The notes: generated from the letters alone by a model not told the origin. A DNA stretch of 64,000 nucleotides from Cytobacillus oceanisediminis 2691 (GCF_000294775.2 NZ_CP015506.1:285501-349500); one strand, 5' to 3'; numbered from the stretch's first letter, positions 45,192 to 60,032 are shown. Program-made: numbers and translations.

Positions 45192-47395
45192 TGAGTTCTC
45201 TTAAGGTACAGAAAGATCTTACCTCTTTTCTCCTTTATGTTCTGGGATTTTTCTTATTATGGGAATGGCTTCGTCCGGTTGAGGAGCTGACGGACACATC
45301 CAATGTCATTGTTTTTCTCATGTTCCTTATACTATCGCTTCTATTGGCTTTTTTCGGTGTCAGCCCTGTATTAAGCGGGTTTATAAAGGTGCTTTATATT
45401 CTCTATGAACTGCATTATTTGTACTTTGAGGGATCGTTTTTCCAATTTTCATGGTTATCATTATTTGCATCGGACATGGTGCACAATTTTGCTTTAATAG
45501 CTGATAGAGACTGGCCGGGCATGACAAATTTATTCAGAAGCCTCCTCTTTTTCATTCTGCTGTGGCTGATGACTTATTTGATTCAGTATTGGCTGATCAA
45601 TCGCAGACGGATTTTCATCTTCTTTTTCATGACACTCATTTATATAACTGTATTGGATACCTTTACGCCTTACGAGGCAGATGCGGCGATTGTCAGGACA
45701 GTTATTGCGGGCTTTGCGGTTATGGGCATCTTAACCTTCAACCGTCTTCTGGATCAGGAAGGGCTGAAAAAAGAAGCCTCCCTGTCGCGCAAATGGATGA
45801 TTCCGCTGACTGCTCTGATCGCTCTGAGTACTGGCTTGGGGTTTGCAGCACCTAAGGCAGAACCGATTTGGCCCGATCCTGTTCCATTTATTAAGTCGTA
45901 TGGACAAAATAGCGGCAGTGATGGCCCGGGTATTCAGAAAATCGGCTATGGGGAAGATGATTCCCGTCTTGGCGGTCCTTTTATAGGAGATAACGCTGTG
46001 GTCTTCAGGGCGGAAGTGGAGTCCCGCCATTACTGGAAGGTTGAAACAAAAGATACTTATACAGGCAAAGGATGGGTTACATCCCAGGCAGAGGGAGAAT
46101 ATCAACCGTTTGGAATGGGAGAAGAAATCCCGGTTACATCGTTCATCGATAACGATGCAATTAAAACCACTGAAGAAGTAAGCTCCGTTTATACTTTTAT
46201 GAATTACCCTCATGTGGTGTATCCATTAGGGTTAAATAATATTGAAGCTGCACCGTTCATTACCTATGAGCTTGAAACGGCCACTGAAAAGATCCGGACA
46301 TTGGAGGGCGGACGGCCATTTGCATTGGAAGAATATAAGTTAGGCTTCGAGGTGCCTGAATACAGTGTGACTGCAATGAAGGCAGCCTGGGCAAATGCGG
46401 AATCACTGCCTGAGGAATTTGTGGCGAGATATACACAGCTGCCTGAAGACTTGCCTGAAAGAGTCAGGGAACTTGCTCTGGAAATTACTCAAGAGAAACC
46501 GGACTGGTTTGAAAAAGCAAGGGAGCTTGAGAGGTATTTCCGAAGGGCAGAATATACCTACAGCCAGACAGACGTAGCTGTTCCAGATGAAAATGAGGAT
46601 TATGTGGATCAGTTTTTATTTGATACCAAACAGGGATATTGCGACAATTTCTCCTCCTCCATGGTGGTAATGGCCAGATCCATTGGATTGCCGGCAAGAT
46701 GGGTGAAGGGTTATACAGAAGGAGAATTCAAGCAGTCATTAGGGTCTGGTCTTCGCTTGTTTGAGATAACAAATAACAATGCCCATTCATGGGTGGAAAT
46801 CTATTTCCCTGAAATGGGCTGGGTTCCATTTGAACCAACTCAGGGGTTCAATAATAACGTACAATTTAACTTTGACAACGCTGGCCAAAATACGAGCCAG
46901 CCAGAAGAAGTTAAGCCAAGCGAGACTGAAACTCCTGTTAAGCCGGACATGCCTGAAGAAGCAGCGGCGGAAAAATCGCCGTTTTCAATAAAAGAGCTTT
47001 GGGACAATCTGGGAACTTTCTTAAAAGATAATTGGAAAGTAATCGCAGCAGCGATAGTGGCAGCTGGTGTGCTTGTTTTCGTGCTTTTCCAGAAGAGGGG
47101 CAAATGGATGCCGCATTATTTTATCTGGAGATTTAAAAAGACAAAGGATGATGAGCATTTTCCTAAGGCTTATCTGATTCTCTTAAAAGAATTGGACCGG
47201 TACGGGTTAAAGCGGAAAAACGGCCAAACCTTAAGAGAGTATGCCAAATATATAGACAGCTTTTTCTCAACAAAGGAAATGAGCAGGCTGACAGCCCGTT
47301 ATGAAGAACTTGTTTACAGGGGTGTTCTAAAAGAAGGAAGCTGGAATGACACGAAGGAATTGTGGGAAAATTTAATTAAAAAGACAATAGCTTGA
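45191..47395 (+). CDS. yebA: Membrane transglutaminase-like protein (YebA)
   Basis: This is a 734-residue protein. About six membrane segments occupy the first 215 residues. The extracytoplasmic transglutaminase-like domain has Cys in GYCDNFSSSMVV (about 481), His in NNAHSWVEIYFP (about 530) and Asp or its equivalent near FEPTQGF. A membrane segment follows near residue 620 (VIAAAIVAAGVLVFVLF), and the C-terminal cytosolic tail is DUF4129-like. It is the third member of the MoxR/DUF58/TgpA module. ATG at 45191 with GGGGGTG upstream; a GTG one codon earlier is possible. Confidence 0.92.
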   Translation: MSSLKVQKDLTSFLLYVLGFFLLWEWLRPVEELTDTSNVIVFLMFLILSLLLAFFGVSPVLSGFIKVLYILYELHYLYFEGSFFQFSWLSLFASDMVHNFALIADRDWPGMTNLFRSLLFFILLWLMTYLIQYWLINRRRIFIFFFMTLIYITVLDTFTPYEADAAIVRTVIAGFAVMGILTFNRLLDQEGLKKEASLSRKWMIPLTALIALSTGLGFAAPKAEPIWPDPVPFIKSYGQNSGSDGPGIQKIGYGEDDSRLGGPFIGDNAVVFRAEVESRHYWKVETKDTYTGKGWVTSQAEGEYQPFGMGEEIPVTSFIDNDAIKTTEEVSSVYTFMNYPHVVYPLGLNNIEAAPFITYELETATEKIRTLEGGRPFALEEYKLGFEVPEYSVTAMKAAWANAESLPEEFVARYTQLPEDLPERVRELALEITQEKPDWFEKARELERYFRRAEYTYSQTDVAVPDENEDYVDQFLFDTKQGYCDNFSSSMVVMARSIGLPARWVKGYTEGEFKQSLGSGLRLFEITNNNAHSWVEIYFPEMGWVPFEPTQGFNNNVQFNFDNAGQNTSQPEEVKPSETETPVKPDMPEEAAAEKSPFSIKELWDNLGTFLKDNWKVIAAAIVAAGVLVFVLFQKRGKWMPHYFIWRFKKTKDDEHFPKAYLILLKELDRYGLKRKNGQTLREYAKYIDSFFSTKEMSRLTARYEELVYRGVLKEGSWNDTKELWENLIKKTIA

Positions 47396-47421
47396 CCGGG
47401 ATTTGGGGCTGTTGTTACAAT
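47392..47421 (+). promoter_or_regulatory. Putative guaA promoter
   Basis: TTGACC at 47392 and TACAAT at 47416-47421 are separated by 18 bp, at the yebA stop codon. Transcription would start near 47428. Confidence 0.6.
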
Positions 47422-47442
47422 AGGCAAATAAGACAGCGGCAT

Positions 47443-47455
47443 AATGTTCGGTTTT
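47443..47455 (-). promoter_or_regulatory. Single PurR box (PurBox) before guaA
   Basis: AATGTTCGGTTTT matches the reverse complement of the PurBox consensus AWWWCCGAACWWT at all 13 positions. No second box is found at the usual spacing. It lies just downstream of the putative start point. Confidence 0.6.
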
Positions 47456-47483
47456 TGCCGCGTATTACAATTAAATCATGCAA

Positions 47484-47634
47484 CCTTCATATATCCTCGA
47501 TAATATGGTTCGAAAGTCTCTACCGGATCGCCGTAAATGATCTGACTATGAAGGCAGAAGAAGCTTTTTGCTATACGTGAAAACCGGAATTCTGCCTTCA
47601 CTTTTTTTGTGGAGAAAGAGTTCCGGTTTTTTTA
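47484..47634 (+). ncRNA. Guanine riboswitch of guaA
   Basis: The aptamer is at about 47484-47554. It has the P1 strands CCTTCATA/TATGAAGG, the core TCTACCGG..CCGTAAAT and the J3/1 segment GACTATG, in which C occupies the purine-pairing position, giving guanine rather than adenine specificity. The terminator AAACCGGAA/TTCCGGTTT plus T7 ends at 47634. CTGCCTTCA at 47592 can pair with the P1 3' strand TGAAGGCAG, giving the antiterminator switch. Guanine should lower guaA expression. Confidence 0.93.
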
Positions 47635-47755
47635 TTGGCCAGCTTCTGGCTGGCGGTTATATATGAGATTGCAAAGAAATTATATTTTTACTAGATATTT
47701 TACCTGCAGGAGAGAAGACTAAAAGAAATATTACAAATTTAATGAGGTGAACAGT

Positions 47756-49309
47756 GTGACGGGGAAAACAGAACTTCAAAATCAAGAAATGATCGTAGTG
47801 CTGGACTTTGGAAGCCAGTACAATCAGTTAATCACTCGCAGAATCCGTGAACTGGGTGTATACAGTGAGCTTCATCCGCATACGATTACAGCTGCGGAAA
47901 TCAAAGAAATGAATCCAAAAGGAATTATTTTCTCTGGCGGGCCTAACAGTGTCTACGGCGAAAATGCCTTCCGCTGTGATGAAGAAATTTTTGAACTGGG
48001 CTTGCCGATTTTCGGAATCTGCTATGGCATGCAGCTGATGACGATGCATTTTGATGGTAAAGTAGAGCCTGCCAAGCACCGTGAATACGGTAAGGCAATC
48101 ATGAAGATTGAAAATGAATCCAAATTGTTTACAGATCTGCCTAGAGAACAGACAGTCTGGATGAGCCATGGCGATCTTGTCGTAGAGGCTCCAGCTGGTT
48201 TTACAGTGGATGGTATAAATCCATCATGCCCGATTGCGGCTATGAGCAATGAAGAACGCGGTTTATATGCTGTTCAATTCCACCCTGAGGTACGCCATTC
48301 AGTTCACGGAAACGATATGCTGAAAAACTTTGTGTTCGGCGTTTGCGGCTGTACAGGCGATTGGTCAATGGAAAACTTCATTGAAATCGAAATGGAAAAG
48401 ATACGCCAGGAAGTTGGAGATAAAAAGGTTCTTTGCGCATTAAGCGGCGGTGTTGATTCATCTGTTGTTGCCGTCCTTATTCATAAAGCAATCGGTGATC
48501 AGCTAACTTGTATTTTCGTGGATCACGGCCTGCTGAGAAAAGATGAAGCAGAAGGCGTCATGAAGACATTTGCTGATGGATTTAATATGAATGTAATTAA
48601 AGTGGATGCCCAGGAACGCTTTATGAATAAGCTTAAAGGTGTTAGCGATCCTGAACAAAAGCGAAAAATTATCGGCAACGAATTCATCTATGTATTCGAT
48701 GATGAAGCTGCTAAGCTTCAAGGCATTGATTTCCTTGCACAGGGGACTCTCTACACAGATATTATTGAAAGCGGAACAGCTACTGCGCAAACCATTAAAT
48801 CTCACCATAATGTAGGCGGACTTCCTGAAGATATGCAATTCAAGCTGATCGAGCCGCTTAACACTCTGTTTAAAGATGAGGTGCGTGCGCTGGGAACAGA
48901 GCTTGGCATTCCGGATGAAATCGTTTGGAGACAGCCATTCCCTGGTCCGGGATTAGGTATCCGCGTTCTCGGGGAAATCTCAGAAGATAAGCTTGAAATT
49001 GTGCGCGAGTCTGATGCTATACTGCGTGAAGAAATCCAAAAGGCAGGGCTTGATCGCGACATTTGGCAATACTTCACGGTTCTGCCTGATATCCGCAGTG
49101 TCGGTGTAATGGGAGATGCCCGGACTTATGATTATACTATCGGAATCCGTGCCGTTACTTCAATAGACGGCATGACTTCTGACTGGGCACGTATCCCATG
49201 GGATGTACTGGAGATTATTTCAACTAGAATCGTTAATGAAGTTTCGCATGTCAACAGAGTGGTTTACGATATTACGAGCAAGCCGCCTGCAACAATCGAG
49301 TGGGAATAA
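47756..49309 (+). CDS. guaA: GMP synthase (glutamine-hydrolysing) GuaA
   Basis: GuaA converts XMP to GMP using glutamine and ATP. The N-terminal class I amidotransferase domain has the nucleophile Cys in FGICYGMQL (about 87) and the FHPEV His/Glu (about 175). The PP-loop ATP-pyrophosphatase motif is [11 protein letters not shown] (about 228). The C-terminal dimerisation domain ends PPATIEWE. Length is about 517. GTG at 47756 is preferred over GTG at 47747, because GAGGTG lies six bases before it. Confidence 0.97.
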   Translation: MTGKTELQNQEMIVVLDFGSQYNQLITRRIRELGVYSELHPHTITAAEIKEMNPKGIIFSGGPNSVYGENAFRCDEEIFELGLPIFGICYGMQLMTMHFDGKVEPAKHREYGKAIMKIENESKLFTDLPREQTVWMSHGDLVVEAPAGFTVDGINPSCPIAAMSNEERGLYAVQFHPEVRHSVHGNDMLKNFVFGVCGCTGDWSMENFIEIEMEKIRQEVGDKKVLCALSGGVDSSVVAVLIHKAIGDQLTCIFVDHGLLRKDEAEGVMKTFADGFNMNVIKVDAQERFMNKLKGVSDPEQKRKIIGNEFIYVFDDEAAKLQGIDFLAQGTLYTDIIESGTATAQTIKSHHNVGGLPEDMQFKLIEPLNTLFKDEVRALGTELGIPDEIVWRQPFPGPGLGIRVLGEISEDKLEIVRESDAILREEIQKAGLDRDIWQYFTVLPDIRSVGVMGDARTYDYTIGIRAVTSIDGMTSDWARIPWDVLEIISTRIVNEVSHVNRVVYDITSKPPATIEWE

Positions 49310-49356
49310 AATACGAACATTAAGAAAAAGCGGACATGAAAATGTTCGCTTTTTCT
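49309..49356 (+). promoter_or_regulatory. PurR box pair overlapping the guaA terminator
   Basis: AAATACGAACATT (49309-49321) and, inverted, AATGTTCGCTTTT (49341-49353) match the PurBox with one or two differences each and are 19 bp apart. The same segment forms a terminator, AAAAAGCGGACAT/ATGTTCGCTTTTT, for guaA. Confidence 0.75.
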
Positions 49357-49357
49357 A

Positions 49358-49386
49358 TTGACTAGGACTTTTTGAGGTGCTATGAT
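49358..49386 (+). promoter_or_regulatory. pbuG promoter
   Basis: TTGACT and TATGAT are separated by exactly 17 bp, directly after the second PurBox. Transcription would start near 49392, just before the riboswitch aptamer. Confidence 0.85.
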
Positions 49387-49409
49387 AAAGAAGAATTAAA
49401 TATGTCGTT

Positions 49410-49590
49410 TTACGTCGTATAATATTGGGGATATGGCCCAAAAGTTTCTACCGAGCTGCCGTAAATAGCTTGACTACGAGGTAAGTGCAAATAGGGATGT
49501 TTTTGCTATTATTTTTCTTTGTTTTCCCCTATTGCAAGCACGAGCCCAGTTGTCAATGCTCCGGTAGTCAAACCGGAGTTTTTTTATTTT
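49410..49590 (+). ncRNA. Guanine riboswitch of pbuG
   Basis: The aptamer is at about 49410-49484. It has TTACGTCGTA/TACGAGGTAA as P1 with one mismatch, TCTACCGAGC..GCCGTAAAT, and J3/1 GACTACG with C at the specificity position. A long platform with TGCAAATAGGG/CCCTATTGCA follows, then the terminator CTCCGGT/ACCGGAG plus T7 at 49559-49590. Guanine or hypoxanthine should cause termination. Confidence 0.93.
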
Positions 49591-49623
49591 AAAAAATAAA
49601 GACAGCCAATAGGGGGAAGAGAA

Positions 49624-50952
49624 ATGAAGAAGTACTTCCAGTTTGAAGAACTTGGTACTAACTATCGCCGTGAATTTATCGGCGGACTTACAACTTTTTT
49701 AGCAATGGCTTATATCTTAGTCGTTAATCCGATTACATTATCGTTAATGGATATACCTGATTTGCCGGATTCCATGAGAATGGACTATGGGGCAGTATTT
49801 GTGGCAACAGCAGTGGCTGCCGCAATTGGATCCCTATTGATGGGGGTGCTGGCCAGATATCCGATTGCACTTGCCCCGGGAATGGGATTAAATGCATTTT
49901 TTGCTTATACTGTTGTTTTAACAATGGGAATTCCTTGGCAGCATGCATTAGGCGGGGTTCTTATCTCAGGGATTATCTTTATATTTTTATCCCTTTCTGG
50001 TTTGCGTGAAAAAATTATTAACTCGATTCCTGCTGAATTAAAGTATGCGGTCAGTGCCGGAATCGGATTGTTTATTACATTTGTCGGTGCTCAAAGCGCA
50101 GGGCTGATTGTCAATAATGATGCAGTTCTTGTAGGATTAGGAGATTTTACTGATGGGAATGTGCTTCTGGCTATTTTCGGGATTATCATCACAGTAATTC
50201 TGATGACAAAAGGTGTTAATGGCGGAATTTTTATAGGGATGGTACTCACGACGATTGTTGGGATGATTGCCGGCCTGATTGACGTTCCAGGAAAGGTTGT
50301 TGATTCCGTGCCAAGTGTAGCTCCAACGTTTGGAGCGGCATTCGGGGCATACAGTGACCCTTCATTCTTCTCAACAAGCATGCTGGTCGTTGTTCTGACA
50401 TTCCTATTCGTTGACTTCTTTGATACAGCAGGAACGTTAGTGGGTGTTGCCAACCAGGCGGGCTTAATGAAAGAAAATAAATTGCCCCGCGCAGGTAAAG
50501 CGCTTCTGGCGGACTCCACAGCAACTGTCGTTGGTGCGATATTCGGAACATCCACGACAACTTCTTTCATTGAGTCTTCATCAGGGGTTGCGGCAGGTGC
50601 GAGAACGGGATTTGCATCGATTGTCACAGCAGGGTTCTTCCTGTTATCATTATTTTTCTTCCCGTTATTAGAAGTCATCACTTCTGCGGTGACAGCTCCG
50701 GCACTGATCATTGTCGGTGTATTGATGGTTGCATCATTAGGCAACATTGATTGGACAAAGTTTGAAATTGCAGTTCCGGCATTCCTTACGATTATTGCAA
50801 TGCCATTGACTTACAGTATCGCAACAGGAATTGCAATCGGATTTATTTTCTATCCAATCACCATGATTGTAAAAGGAAGAATCAAAGAGATTCACCCAAT
50901 CATGTACGGGCTGTTCGTCATATTTGTTTTGTATTTCATTTTCCTGAAGTAA
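49624..50952 (+). CDS. pbuG: Hypoxanthine/guanine permease PbuG
   Basis: This is a 442-residue polytopic transporter of the AzgA-like NCS2/nucleobase-cation family, with about 12 membrane segments. Family motifs are seen in GGLTTFLAMAYILVVNP (about 22), LAPGMGLNAFFAYTVV (about 81) and GTSTTTSFIESSSGVAAGAR (about 312-331). It imports hypoxanthine and guanine. Location downstream of a guanine riboswitch and PurR boxes matches B. subtilis pbuG. SD AGGGGGAAG. Confidence 0.94.
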   Translation: MKKYFQFEELGTNYRREFIGGLTTFLAMAYILVVNPITLSLMDIPDLPDSMRMDYGAVFVATAVAAAIGSLLMGVLARYPIALAPGMGLNAFFAYTVVLTMGIPWQHALGGVLISGIIFIFLSLSGLREKIINSIPAELKYAVSAGIGLFITFVGAQSAGLIVNNDAVLVGLGDFTDGNVLLAIFGIIITVILMTKGVNGGIFIGMVLTTIVGMIAGLIDVPGKVVDSVPSVAPTFGAAFGAYSDPSFFSTSMLVVVLTFLFVDFFDTAGTLVGVANQAGLMKENKLPRAGKALLADSTATVVGAIFGTSTTTSFIESSSGVAAGARTGFASIVTAGFFLLSLFFFPLLEVITSAVTAPALIIVGVLMVASLGNIDWTKFEIAVPAFLTIIAMPLTYSIATGIAIGFIFYPITMIVKGRIKEIHPIMYGLFVIFVLYFIFLK

Positions 50953-50964
50953 TAATTATGAATT

Positions 50965-50996
50965 AGGCCCGCTTTAATGCGGGTCTGTTTTTATTT
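50965..50996 (+). terminator. Terminator after pbuG
   Basis: AGGCCCGC and GCGGGTCT pair around TTTAAT and are followed by GTTTTTA. Confidence 0.8.
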
Positions 50997-51072
50997 TATT
51001 CTCAATCCGTTGACTTCCCGGACAGGCTTTAATACCATGAGAGTACATTTGTTTATGGGCGGGGAGAAGAGA

Positions 51073-51915
51073 ATGGGTGAGTATAAGGTAAAAAAAGTGC
51101 TTAATAATAACGTCCTTATTGGCAGCCACGAGTCATTTGGGGAAGTTGTCCTTATCGGTAAGGGGATTGGCTTCAGCCGGAGGCCGGGCCAGCCAATCGA
51201 CTCTAATTTGGTTGAAAAGCTCTTTGTGCTTAAAAATGAAAAAGAGCAGGAGAATTATATTAAACTGATGCCTTTTGTGGATAATGAATTGCTTGAAGCA
51301 ATTATCTCCTCAATTCAATTGATTAAACAAAGGGCAAATTCCATGCTTAATGAACATATCCATGTTGCGTTAACTGATCACTTGATGTTTGCAATAACGC
51401 GTCTGAAAAAAGGGATGGAAATGAAAAATCCTTTTCTTATCGAAACTAAGACTCTCTACCCATTTGAATACGAAATTGCCCACGAAGTTGTGAACCTTAT
51501 AGGACAGCGAACCGGTATTTATTTGCCTGAAGGGGAGATTGGGTTCATTGCCCTCCATGTTCATAGTGCTGTAATGAACCGCGATTTATCCGAAGTCAAT
51601 CAGCATTCACAACTGGTAACCCATCTTGTGAATATGATTGAAGAACAGCTTGACATTAAGATTGATAAAGACAGCATCGATTATATGAGGCTTGTCCGCC
51701 ATATCCGATTCACCATTGAACGGGTTAACAAAGGCGAGGTGGTTGAAGAGCCGGAAAAAATAACTTCCCTCTTGAAAGAAGAATATCCGGTGTGCTACAA
51801 TCTCTCTTGGAAGCTCATTAAAGTAATGCAGCAAACATTAAAAAAACCAGTCTTTAATGCAGAAGCTGTTTATCTGACAATGCATCTGCAGAGGCTTCAA
51901 AAGAAAATAAATTAA
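51073..51915 (+). CDS. glcT: PTS-controlled transcription antiterminator GlcT
   Basis: This 280-residue BglG/SacY-family antiterminator has an N-terminal RNA-binding domain (about 1-60, KVLNNNVLIGSHESFGEVVLIGKGIGF) followed by two PTS regulation domains. The regulatory His residues are probably in INEHIHVALTDH (PRD1) and FIALHVHSAV or VRHIRFTIE. It binds the RAT element in the ptsG leader and allows readthrough in glucose. ATG 51073 follows GGGGAGAAGAG. Frames opening upstream are not family-like. It lies directly before ptsG, as in B. subtilis. Confidence 0.94.
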   Translation: MGEYKVKKVLNNNVLIGSHESFGEVVLIGKGIGFSRRPGQPIDSNLVEKLFVLKNEKEQENYIKLMPFVDNELLEAIISSIQLIKQRANSMLNEHIHVALTDHLMFAITRLKKGMEMKNPFLIETKTLYPFEYEIAHEVVNLIGQRTGIYLPEGEIGFIALHVHSAVMNRDLSEVNQHSQLVTHLVNMIEEQLDIKIDKDSIDYMRLVRHIRFTIERVNKGEVVEEPEKITSLLKEEYPVCYNLSWKLIKVMQQTLKKPVFNAEAVYLTMHLQRLQKKIN

Positions 51916-51947
51916 TTACAATACTATCTTGCGAAACAGGCAAGTCT

Positions 51948-52070
51948 TTACGTGTTACTGATTCGATCAGGCATGAGTGAAGAAAGGTAATTGAATTTAG
52001 GTAAATAGGGTATGATACCCTTGTATACACCTGAATTCTATCCTTTTTTCCTCATGCCTTTTTTATTTTT
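51948..52070 (+). promoter_or_regulatory. RAT element and conditional terminator in the ptsG leader
   Basis: ACGTGTTACTGATTCGATCA plus GGCATGAGT (51951-51978) resembles the GlcT target RAT of B. subtilis ptsG. It overlaps the 5' arm of a long terminator, AGGCATGAGTGAAGAAAGG pairing with CCTTTTTTCCTCATGCCT, followed by T6 (to 52068), with an inner AGGGTATGATACCCT hairpin. GlcT binding would prevent the terminator from forming. Confidence 0.88.
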
Positions 52071-52092
52071 TTTTAATGCTTGCCGCTTTAAA

Positions 52093-52106
52093 TGAAAACG
52101 CTTAAT
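52093..52106 (+). promoter_or_regulatory. cre-like sequence before ptsG
   Basis: TGAAAACGCTTAAT matches the catabolite-responsive element consensus TGWAANCGNTNWCA at 12 of 14 positions, between the terminator and the SD. CcpA binding is uncertain. Confidence 0.35.
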
Positions 52107-52133
52107 GAGTAAAAAACTATAGGGGGTTAACAT

Positions 52134-54191
52134 ATGTTTAAAAAAGTATTTGGCGTCCTGCAAAAAGTAGGAAAAGCCTTAATGCTTCCAGTAGCATTAC
52201 TGCCGGCAGCGGGGATACTGCTCGCTATCGGTGCTGCTCTGCAAAATCCGGCGCTGCTTGAGCTGGCTCCATTCCTGGATAACAGCGGAGTTGAAATCGT
52301 TGCTCAAGTTATGCAAAAAGCAGGAGATATCGTTTTTGCCAACCTGCCTGTTCTATTTGCAGTTGGTGTAGCAGTTGGTTTGGCCGGCGGTGAAGGTGTA
52401 GCTGCGCTTGCTGCCATTATCGGCTATCTAATTATGAATGTGACAATGGGGACGGCTGCAGGAATTACTGCTGAGGATGTAAATGGGCTTAATTATGCAA
52501 ACATCTTAGGAATCCCAACTCTGCAGACAGGTGTATTCGGCGGTATCATTGTTGGTATTATCGCCGCTGCATTATATAACAAGTTTTTTGAAATCGAACT
52601 TCCATCCTATTTAGGTTTCTTTGCCGGAAAGCGTTTCGTTCCGATTATTACGGCAGCAACGTCTGTAGTCCTTGGTTTGCTGATGCTTGTTATCTGGCCG
52701 CCAATCCAGGAAGGGCTGAATGCTTTCTCTCAAAACATGGTTCATGCGAACTTGACTCTATCAGCGTTTATTTTTGGATTAATTGAACGCTCATTGATTC
52801 CTTTTGGTCTTCATCATATTTTCTACTCTCCATTCTGGTATGAATTCGGACAGTATGTAACGAATGCAGGGGAAACGGTTCGCGGTGACCAGCGCATTTT
52901 CATGGCACAAATCAGTGACAATGTACAAAACCTTACTGCAGGTACATTCATGACTGGTAAATTTCCGTTCATGATGTTCGGTCTTCCTGCCGCTGCATTA
53001 GCAATTTATCATGAAGCACGTCCGGAAAAGAAAGTGGTAGTCGGAGGCCTTATGGCATCTGCGGCGTTAACTTCTTTCTTAACAGGTATTACAGAGCCGC
53101 TGGAGTTCTCATTCTTATTCGTAGCTCCTATCCTATTTGCGGTTCACGCGGTGTTTGCAGGTCTGTCATTCATGACCATGCATCTCTTAGATGTAAAAAT
53201 CGGCATGACTTTCTCAGGCGGTTTGATTGACTATATTCTATTCGGTTTAATCAACCCTCAGACAAATGCCTGGATTGTCATTCCGGTTGGATTAGTATTT
53301 GCTGTGATCTATTACTTTGGCTTCCGATTTGCCATCCGCAAATTTAATTTAATGACTCCGGGCCGTGAAGAAGTAGAAGATGAAGAAACAGCTTCTTCAG
53401 GTAAAGGCGGAGATCTTCCATATGAAGTTCTTGATGCTATGGGCGGACAAGAAAACATCGCTCATCTTGATGCATGTATTACTCGTCTGCGTGTATCGGT
53501 AAACGATATTAAAAATGTAGATAAAGAACGCTTAAAAAAACTTGGTGCATCTGGAGTACTGGAAGTAGGAAACAACATCCAGGCTATCTTTGGCCCGAGA
53601 TCTGAAACAATCAAAGGACAAATGAAAGATATCATGAGCGGCAAAAGACCGCGCACGGTTGAAAAAGCTCCGGAAGGCGGAGTTGAACAGCAAATTGAAG
53701 AAGTAAATCCTGAAGCTCTTCAGACTGAGCACAAGGAAGATCTTTTCATTTCACCGATCAAAGGAGAAATCAAACCAATCACAGAAGTACCTGACGCTGT
53801 ATTCTCAGGTAAAATGATGGGTGATGGTTTTGCGATTGTACCTGCAGAAGGAACTGTTGTATCACCGGTAGACGGGAAGATCGTTAACATGTTCCCGACA
53901 AAGCATGCAATCGGCATCCTTTCAGATTCAGGCCGCGAAATACTTATCCATGTAGGTATTGATACAGTAAATCTGAAAGGTCAGGGATTTGAAGCGTTAG
54001 TTGCTGAAAATGACCGTGTAGAAGCAGGGCAGCCGCTGTTGAAAGTGGATCTTGATTATATCGAGAAAAATGCAACTTCTATCATCACGCCAATTGTATT
54101 TACAAACCTTCAGCAGGGTGAAGTGATCAAGATTAATAAGCCAGGTGCTGTTGATCTAAAAGAAAAAGAAATCATTGTCATCTCCAAATAG
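52134..54191 (+). CDS. ptsG: Glucose-specific PTS enzyme EIICBA (PtsG)
   Basis: This 685-residue glucose transporter-kinase has three fused domains. EIIC (about 1-400) has around ten membrane segments and the ITEPLEF sugar-site motif near 322. EIIB (about 420-500) has the phosphorylated Cys in [11 protein letters not shown] (about 446). EIIA (about 540-685) has the active His in [11 protein letters not shown] (about 605). Fusion order C-B-A is the B. subtilis PtsG order. The upstream RAT and glcT agree. SD AGGGGG. Confidence 0.95.
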   Translation: MFKKVFGVLQKVGKALMLPVALLPAAGILLAIGAALQNPALLELAPFLDNSGVEIVAQVMQKAGDIVFANLPVLFAVGVAVGLAGGEGVAALAAIIGYLIMNVTMGTAAGITAEDVNGLNYANILGIPTLQTGVFGGIIVGIIAAALYNKFFEIELPSYLGFFAGKRFVPIITAATSVVLGLLMLVIWPPIQEGLNAFSQNMVHANLTLSAFIFGLIERSLIPFGLHHIFYSPFWYEFGQYVTNAGETVRGDQRIFMAQISDNVQNLTAGTFMTGKFPFMMFGLPAAALAIYHEARPEKKVVVGGLMASAALTSFLTGITEPLEFSFLFVAPILFAVHAVFAGLSFMTMHLLDVKIGMTFSGGLIDYILFGLINPQTNAWIVIPVGLVFAVIYYFGFRFAIRKFNLMTPGREEVEDEETASSGKGGDLPYEVLDAMGGQENIAHLDACITRLRVSVNDIKNVDKERLKKLGASGVLEVGNNIQAIFGPRSETIKGQMKDIMSGKRPRTVEKAPEGGVEQQIEEVNPEALQTEHKEDLFISPIKGEIKPITEVPDAVFSGKMMGDGFAIVPAEGTVVSPVDGKIVNMFPTKHAIGILSDSGREILIHVGIDTVNLKGQGFEALVAENDRVEAGQPLLKVDLDYIEKNATSIITPIVFTNLQQGEVIKINKPGAVDLKEKEIIVISK

Positions 54192-54211
54192 TAATATATA
54201 TATAATATAGA

Positions 54212-54248
54212 AGAAACCAGCTGCGTTTTAACCAGCTGGTTTCTTTTG
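54212..54248 (+). terminator. Terminator after ptsG
   Basis: AGAAACCAGCT and AGCTGGTTTCT are perfect arms and are followed by TTTTG. Confidence 0.85.
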
Positions 54249-54293
54249 ATTTAAATGCATAATAAAATCTTTTTAGTTTTTACGAATAACTTG

Positions 54294-54405
54294 TTGACCT
54301 TATGGGCAACAGGTGTTATTATAGAAAAACAGTCGCTTGAGACGTTAACAAGATTTGATAGTTTTAAAAAAAGTTGTTGACGAAGTGATTGAGAAATGAT
54401 ATATT
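54294..54405 (+). promoter_or_regulatory. Tandem rrn promoters P1 and P2
   Basis: P1 is TTGACC (54294) with TATTAT (54317), spacer 17. P2 is TTGACG (54377) with TATATT (54400), spacer 17. Both precede the 16S leader. Confidence 0.85.
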
Positions 54406-54436
54406 AATAAAGTCGCTTCTGAGCGGCGGATTGATC

Positions 54437-54470
54437 TTTGAAAACTGAACGAACAAAAACGTCAACGTTA
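54437..54470 (+). other. 5' arm of the 16S processing stem
   Basis: GAAAACTGAACGAACAAAA plus ACGTCAACGTT is complementary to 56082-56116 (AACGTGACGTG then TTTTGTTCGTTCAGTTTT). This is the long-range pre-16S stem cut by RNase III. Confidence 0.8.
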
Positions 54471-54518
54471 ATTCTTTAGTCTTTTTTAAAAAGACAACTT
54501 ATGAGCTTAATCAACTCT

Positions 54519-59303
<4,785 letters not shown>

Positions 59304-59383
59304 AAGTTATATGGTTATTACTCGGCAAATGCTTCTTCATGCATTATCTAGTTTTGAGGGAACGAAGTTTCTTCAACCAAATA

Positions 59384-59501
<118 letters not shown>

Positions 59502-59507
59502 ATATGA

Positions 59508-59535
59508 AAGAGCACCTGATGGGTGCTCTTTTTTG
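59508..59535 (+). terminator. rrn operon terminator
   Basis: AAGAGCACC and GGGTGCTCTT pair across TGAT and are followed by T6. Confidence 0.9.
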
Positions 59536-59600
59536 TGTGTTTGGATGTATTACTTTATCCAAATATTATATTTGAACTCTTCTTTTTGGTGGAAAATACA

Positions 59601-59707
59601 TATATGCGTCACTTTTTCATGTTATGCTTCACTTTGGAATTTATATGCGTCCCTTTTACTCGTATATGTGTCAGAATTCATTTATATTCGCCACTCCTTA
59701 CTTCACT
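59601..59707 (+). repeat. Degenerate 20-21 bp tandem repeat
   Basis: Five units share a TATATGCGTCACTT-like core: ATGCGTC at 59604, ATGCTTC at 59624, ATGCGTC at 59645, ATGTGTC at 59666 and ATTCGCC at 59686. The spacing is 20, 21, 21 and 20 bp. The remaining gap to 60032 is AT-rich and without a supported gene. Confidence 0.6.
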
Positions 59708-60032
59708 GCCTGTTTTATGTGTTAAATCTGTTCTTTACCAAGATATATTATGCCAAATGTGAAATAAACTTCTAATCGAGATAGAAACATGCTGGATAAT
59801 CTCCAAAACCTATTAGATAAAAACCTTTAGATACTCTCTCCTTTATATAGCCTAAACTAATGAAGGCATAATTCAGCCGTTTCATCCCACTCAAAAAAGG
59901 ATAACCTATTCATAAAGAATCCAATTTGCAAAAAAAAGGTTATCAAACGCCAATTTCTTTTGTACAATAGGGACTTAATGGGGAAGGGGCGCCCATATGC
60001 CTTTAAATCCCCCATAAAGGAGGACGCTTGCT

